Below are positions 6,757 through 8,291 of a stretch of DNA of 8,291 bases, piece by piece; the stretch's first letter is position 1, and the number at the start of each line of letters is the position of its first letter. The notes below the pieces were generated by a model that was not told the origin of the DNA, searched no databases, and saw only the letters and a list, made by a program, of their open reading frames with translations. The DNA comes from Treponema sp. Its GTDB lineage: Bacteria > Spirochaetota > Spirochaetia > Treponematales > Breznakiellaceae. Both the position numbers and the translations under genes were made by a program. Where the stretch lies: assembly GCA_020216655.1 (NCBI GenBank), contig JAIWNU010000180.1, positions 1 through 8,291 of the forward strand, in the 5' to 3' direction.

Positions 6757-7197
6757 TTAGTCCTGCAGTAGTTCCCTCAGTTCCTGGGGGCTTACCACCA
6801 TGCCGTTATCCTGTTCGGCAGGACGCATGGAAAGAAGCTGTTCCAGCTGAACAATACGATTTTTAGAACCCGTTTTGTACTGTTCAAGCTTTTCAGATAT
6901 CGGGATAAAAGCTGCCCCAATAGTTCCTTTACCCTGTAAGAGGGTATCCAAAAGATCTACTAAATCTTCCTCTAGATCAAGCACATTATGGACCTGTTCT
7001 TCCCAGTCTATGTATTTTTCATTTTCTTGAATTGCATTAATACAAAATTCCAGTATGGACTGAAGGTTATCCAGATCCTGGATATAAAGCTCAAGAAACA
7101 GGTCCGGTTCAAGTATAAGAGATACCCCTTCACTTAATAGCTTGAGCTTGCTGTGCAGATAAAATAGGGTGTCTTCAATGTTGATACGTTTTGGCAT
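6757..7197 (-). CDS. Small acidic helical protein, function unknown
   Basis: I place the start at the ATG at 7197 (146 residues), since TGAGGA lies 5 nt upstream. A GTG at 7209 would add four residues but would include this site in the coding region. The sequence is dominated by leucine and acidic residues with heptad-like spacing (LFLELYIQDLDNLQSILEF; VLDLEEDLVDLLDTLL at 72-87), so it is probably helical and may self-associate or form a helical bundle. There is one cysteine, no signal peptide and no membrane segment. A loop rich in G, A and P (90-100) divides the two helical parts, and the C-terminus is SPQELRELLQD. I do not recognise a family. It is the first gene of a minus-strand unit leading to the FAD protein and rsmD, and it is divergent from rpsF. 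Confidence 0.8.
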   Translation of the reverse strand: MPKRINIEDTLFYLHSKLKLLSEGVSLILEPDLFLELYIQDLDNLQSILEFCINAIQENEKYIDWEEQVHNVLDLEEDLVDLLDTLLQGKGTIGAAFIPISEKLEQYKTGSKNRIVQLEQLLSMRPAEQDNGMVVSPQELRELLQD

Positions 7198-7228
7198 CAC
7201 AATCCTCACTAAAGGTATCGGTATGGCA

Positions 7229-7256
7229 AGTATTCGACTTAAACCTTACTTGACAA
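7229..7256 (-). promoter_or_regulatory. Candidate promoter for the minus-strand unit (146-aa protein)
   Basis: On the minus strand TTGTCA (7256-7251) is followed after 16 nt by AATACT (7234-7229), matching sigma-70 boxes at five and four of six positions. It would start transcription near 7222, about 25 nt before the ATG at 7197. Its -35 box lies on the same bases as the plus-strand -35 box of rpsF. Confidence 0.5.
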
Positions 7257-7278
7257 GGAAAAACGCTTTCTATAGACT
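7250..7278 (+). promoter_or_regulatory. Candidate promoter of the rpsF-ssb-rpsR operon
   Basis: TTGACA at 7250-7255 is a perfect -35 consensus. After 17 nt comes TAGACT (7273-7278), four of six -10 positions; TATAGA at 7271-7276 is the alternative with 15-nt spacing. Transcription would start near 7285, leaving a leader of about 54 nt. A perfect -35 fits a highly expressed ribosomal-protein operon. Confidence 0.65.
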
Positions 7279-7284
7279 ACCATA

Positions 7285-7338
7285 GCCTCTTTATCCGTCT
7301 GTGTCGACGGATCAATCATAAGTCCGTAAGGAGGACCC
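7285..7338 (+). promoter_or_regulatory. Structured 5' leader of rpsF
   Basis: The leader holds a perfect 7-bp hairpin, ATCCGTC (7293-7299) with GACGGAT (7306-7312), loop 6 nt. TCCGT occurs again at 7323-7327 and can pair with the same ACGGA (7307-7311), so two folds exclude each other. Separately GTCC (7322-7325) can pair with GGAC (7333-7336), which covers part of the ribosome-binding site AAGGAGG (7328-7334). Known S6 operons are autoregulated by S6:S18 in their leaders, but I do not see that specific element here. Confidence 0.5.
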
Positions 7339-7620
7339 ATGCGTCAGTATGAACTGACGGTCATCTTCCCACTGGAAGAAGACCTCTACAAAGCTGGACG
7401 TGAGCTTGTTCTGGCAGATCTTGCCAACCATGGAGCTCAGGTCGAAAAAACCGAAGAAATGGGAGATAGAGACCTCGCCTATCCCATCAACAAAAAAACT
7501 CGGGGTCGTTACACCCTGTATACCGTCAAAATGGATCCAGCGCAGCTTGTTGCTCTGGAACGGGCCTTCAAACTGAATAATAACATTATTCGCCACCTCT
7601 TTGTAAAAGTAGAGGAATAA
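7339..7620 (+). CDS. rpsF: 30S ribosomal protein S6
   Basis: The 93-residue protein has the S6 signature MRQYELTVIFP at the N-terminus, GDRDLAYPINKKTRGRYTLYTVKMDP in the middle, and FKLNNNIIRHLFVKVEE at the C-terminus. S6 binds S18 and the central domain of 16S rRNA in the 30S platform, in keeping with rpsR two genes downstream. A very strong AAGGAGG site lies 4 nt before the ATG. The length is slightly short of the usual 95-130 because no C-terminal tail (the glutamate tail of E. coli) is present. It is the first gene of the rpsF-ssb-rpsR operon, 9 nt from ssb. Confidence 0.97.
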   Translation: MRQYELTVIFPLEEDLYKAGRELVLADLANHGAQVEKTEEMGDRDLAYPINKKTRGRYTLYTVKMDPAQLVALERAFKLNNNIIRHLFVKVEE

Positions 7621-7629
7621 GGAAATAAT

Positions 7630-8091
7630 ATGGCCGATCTTAACCATGTTATTCTGATCGGACGGCTTACCCGGGATGCGGAACTTAAATATACCGCCAA
7701 TGGTCAGGCGGTATGTAAATTTTCTGTAGCCGTCAACCGGCGTCGAAAAAATGGTGACCAATGGGTCGATGAACCTAATTTTTTCGATGTAGTTCTCTGG
7801 GGCAGATCAGGAGAAACCCTCAATCAATATTTGGTTAAGGGGAAACAAGTCGCCGTAGAAGGTGAGCTCAAGCAGGATCGGTGGGAACAGGACGGCCAGA
7901 ATCGGTCAAAGGTGGAAATCCTGGCAAACAATGTACAGCTTCTGGGCGGCGGTCAGGGGGGAGGTTCTGCCTCCGCAGGTGAAAATGGTTTTTCATCATC
8001 CCGTCGTCAGTCAGAAGCTCCGCAGGGGAGAGGCCCATCGGTAAATGATGGCCCTGGGGATGATGGTTTTGCCGATGATATTCCATTCTAA
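7630..8091 (+). CDS. ssb: Single-stranded DNA-binding protein
   Basis: The 153-residue protein has a complete OB-fold at about 1-106: MADLNHVILIGRLTRDAELKY, then FSVAVNRRRK, then NFFDVVLWGRSGE, then YLVKGKQVAVEGEL. W45, W57 and W85, with F51 and F52, are candidate aromatic stacking residues. A glycine- and serine-rich linker (106-140) leads to the acidic tip DDGFADDIPF, the protein-interaction tail used by SSB to recruit replication and repair partners. It should act as a homotetramer in replication, recombination and repair. GGAA lies 6 nt upstream of the ATG. The position between rpsF and rpsR is the common bacterial order, which couples SSB supply to ribosome synthesis. Confidence 0.97.
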   Translation: MADLNHVILIGRLTRDAELKYTANGQAVCKFSVAVNRRRKNGDQWVDEPNFFDVVLWGRSGETLNQYLVKGKQVAVEGELKQDRWEQDGQNRSKVEILANNVQLLGGGQGGGSASAGENGFSSSRRQSEAPQGRGPSVNDGPGDDGFADDIPF

Positions 8092-8115
8092 GGCTTTTTG
8101 TTAAGGAGATATTTC

Positions 8116-8291
8116 ATGTCTGATGAGAATATGATGCAGAATGAACGGCCCGGACGGGATCGTTCCATGGATGCCCAGATGGATATGGGTATGACTGGCC
8201 GTGACGGCGAAGACCGCAGCGGTCGGGGCGGAAAAGGCAAAGTTTATTTTAAGAAAAAGGTCTGCAAATTCTGCACCCAAAAACAGAAGAT
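8116..8291 (+). CDS. rpsR: 30S ribosomal protein S18, 3'-truncated by the window edge
   Basis: The first 58 codons are visible. AAGGAG at 8103-8108 sits 7 nt before the ATG at 8116, so the long N-terminus is real and not a start misplaced upstream. Residues 43-58 (VYFKKKVCKFCTQKQK) are the recognisable start of S18, with C50 and C53 in a CxxC arrangement as in zinc-binding (C+) forms; the remaining zinc ligands would lie past the window. Before that, about 40 residues are extra compared with the short N-terminus of S18 from E. coli. This part holds seven methionines in its first 26 residues and is otherwise rich in Gly, Arg and Asp. S18 pairs with S6 in the 30S platform. Identification is firm from the core motif plus operon order. 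Confidence 0.92.
   Translation, partial: MSDENMMQNERPGRDRSMDAQMDMGMTGRDGEDRSGRGGKGKVYFKKKVCKFCTQKQK

Noticed and set aside
7285..7338. Known S6:S18-binding leader element
   Set aside because: I looked for the CACCG-type bulge expected of that element and did not find it; only generic hairpins are supported.
7312..7761. 149-codon minus-strand reading frame opposite rpsF and ssb
   Set aside because: It lies wholly across two well-supported genes, has no family motif, and its composition is what an antisense frame would give.

Overview
The window looks like chromosomal DNA of a spirochaete, most likely a Treponema-type organism. This is an inference from three things: the serine-rich lipobox (SSSSC), the rpsF-ssb-rpsR cluster, and housekeeping genes mixed with unfamiliar small acidic and TPR proteins. 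The sequence alone does not fix the species. No transposase, integrase, phage gene, tRNA, rRNA or CRISPR array is visible. Coding density is high; the only sizeable gap is 4642-4889, which holds a cluster of palindromes.

Layout. (1) 1-2136, plus strand: the 3' part of a MutT/Nudix hydrolase gene, a small lipoprotein with a possible SH3-like fold, and a DUF445 membrane protein. They are packed end to start (abutting, then a short stop/start overlap), so they look like one operon. (2) 2110-4641, minus strand: a short TPR-like protein (TTG start), a TPR-repeat protein and rlmN, again with touching or overlapping ends. The rlmN 3' end overlaps the DUF445 3' end by 27 bp, with no terminator between the convergent units. 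(3) 4642-4889: an AT-rich promoter-like stretch and three strong tandem palindromes, the most unusual non-coding structure here. (4) 4890-7197, minus strand: a small acidic protein of unknown function, a COG2509-type FAD-dependent protein and rsmD. (5) 7198-7338: a divergent control region in which two oppositely oriented promoters appear to share one -35 box, followed by a structured rpsF leader. (6) 7339-8291, plus strand: rpsF, ssb and the start of rpsR, which has a methionine-rich N-terminal extension.

Functional theme. Much of the window serves the ribosome and nucleic-acid upkeep: rRNA methylation (RsmD on 16S, RlmN on 23S and tRNA), ribosomal proteins S6 and S18, single-strand DNA binding, and nucleotide-pool cleaning by the Nudix enzyme. 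The TPR pair, the 146-residue protein, the lipoprotein and the FAD protein have no function I can assign. I found no clear new multi-gene system. The best leads are the palindrome cluster, the switch-like rpsF leader, the S18 extension and the two-unit periodicity of the TPR protein.
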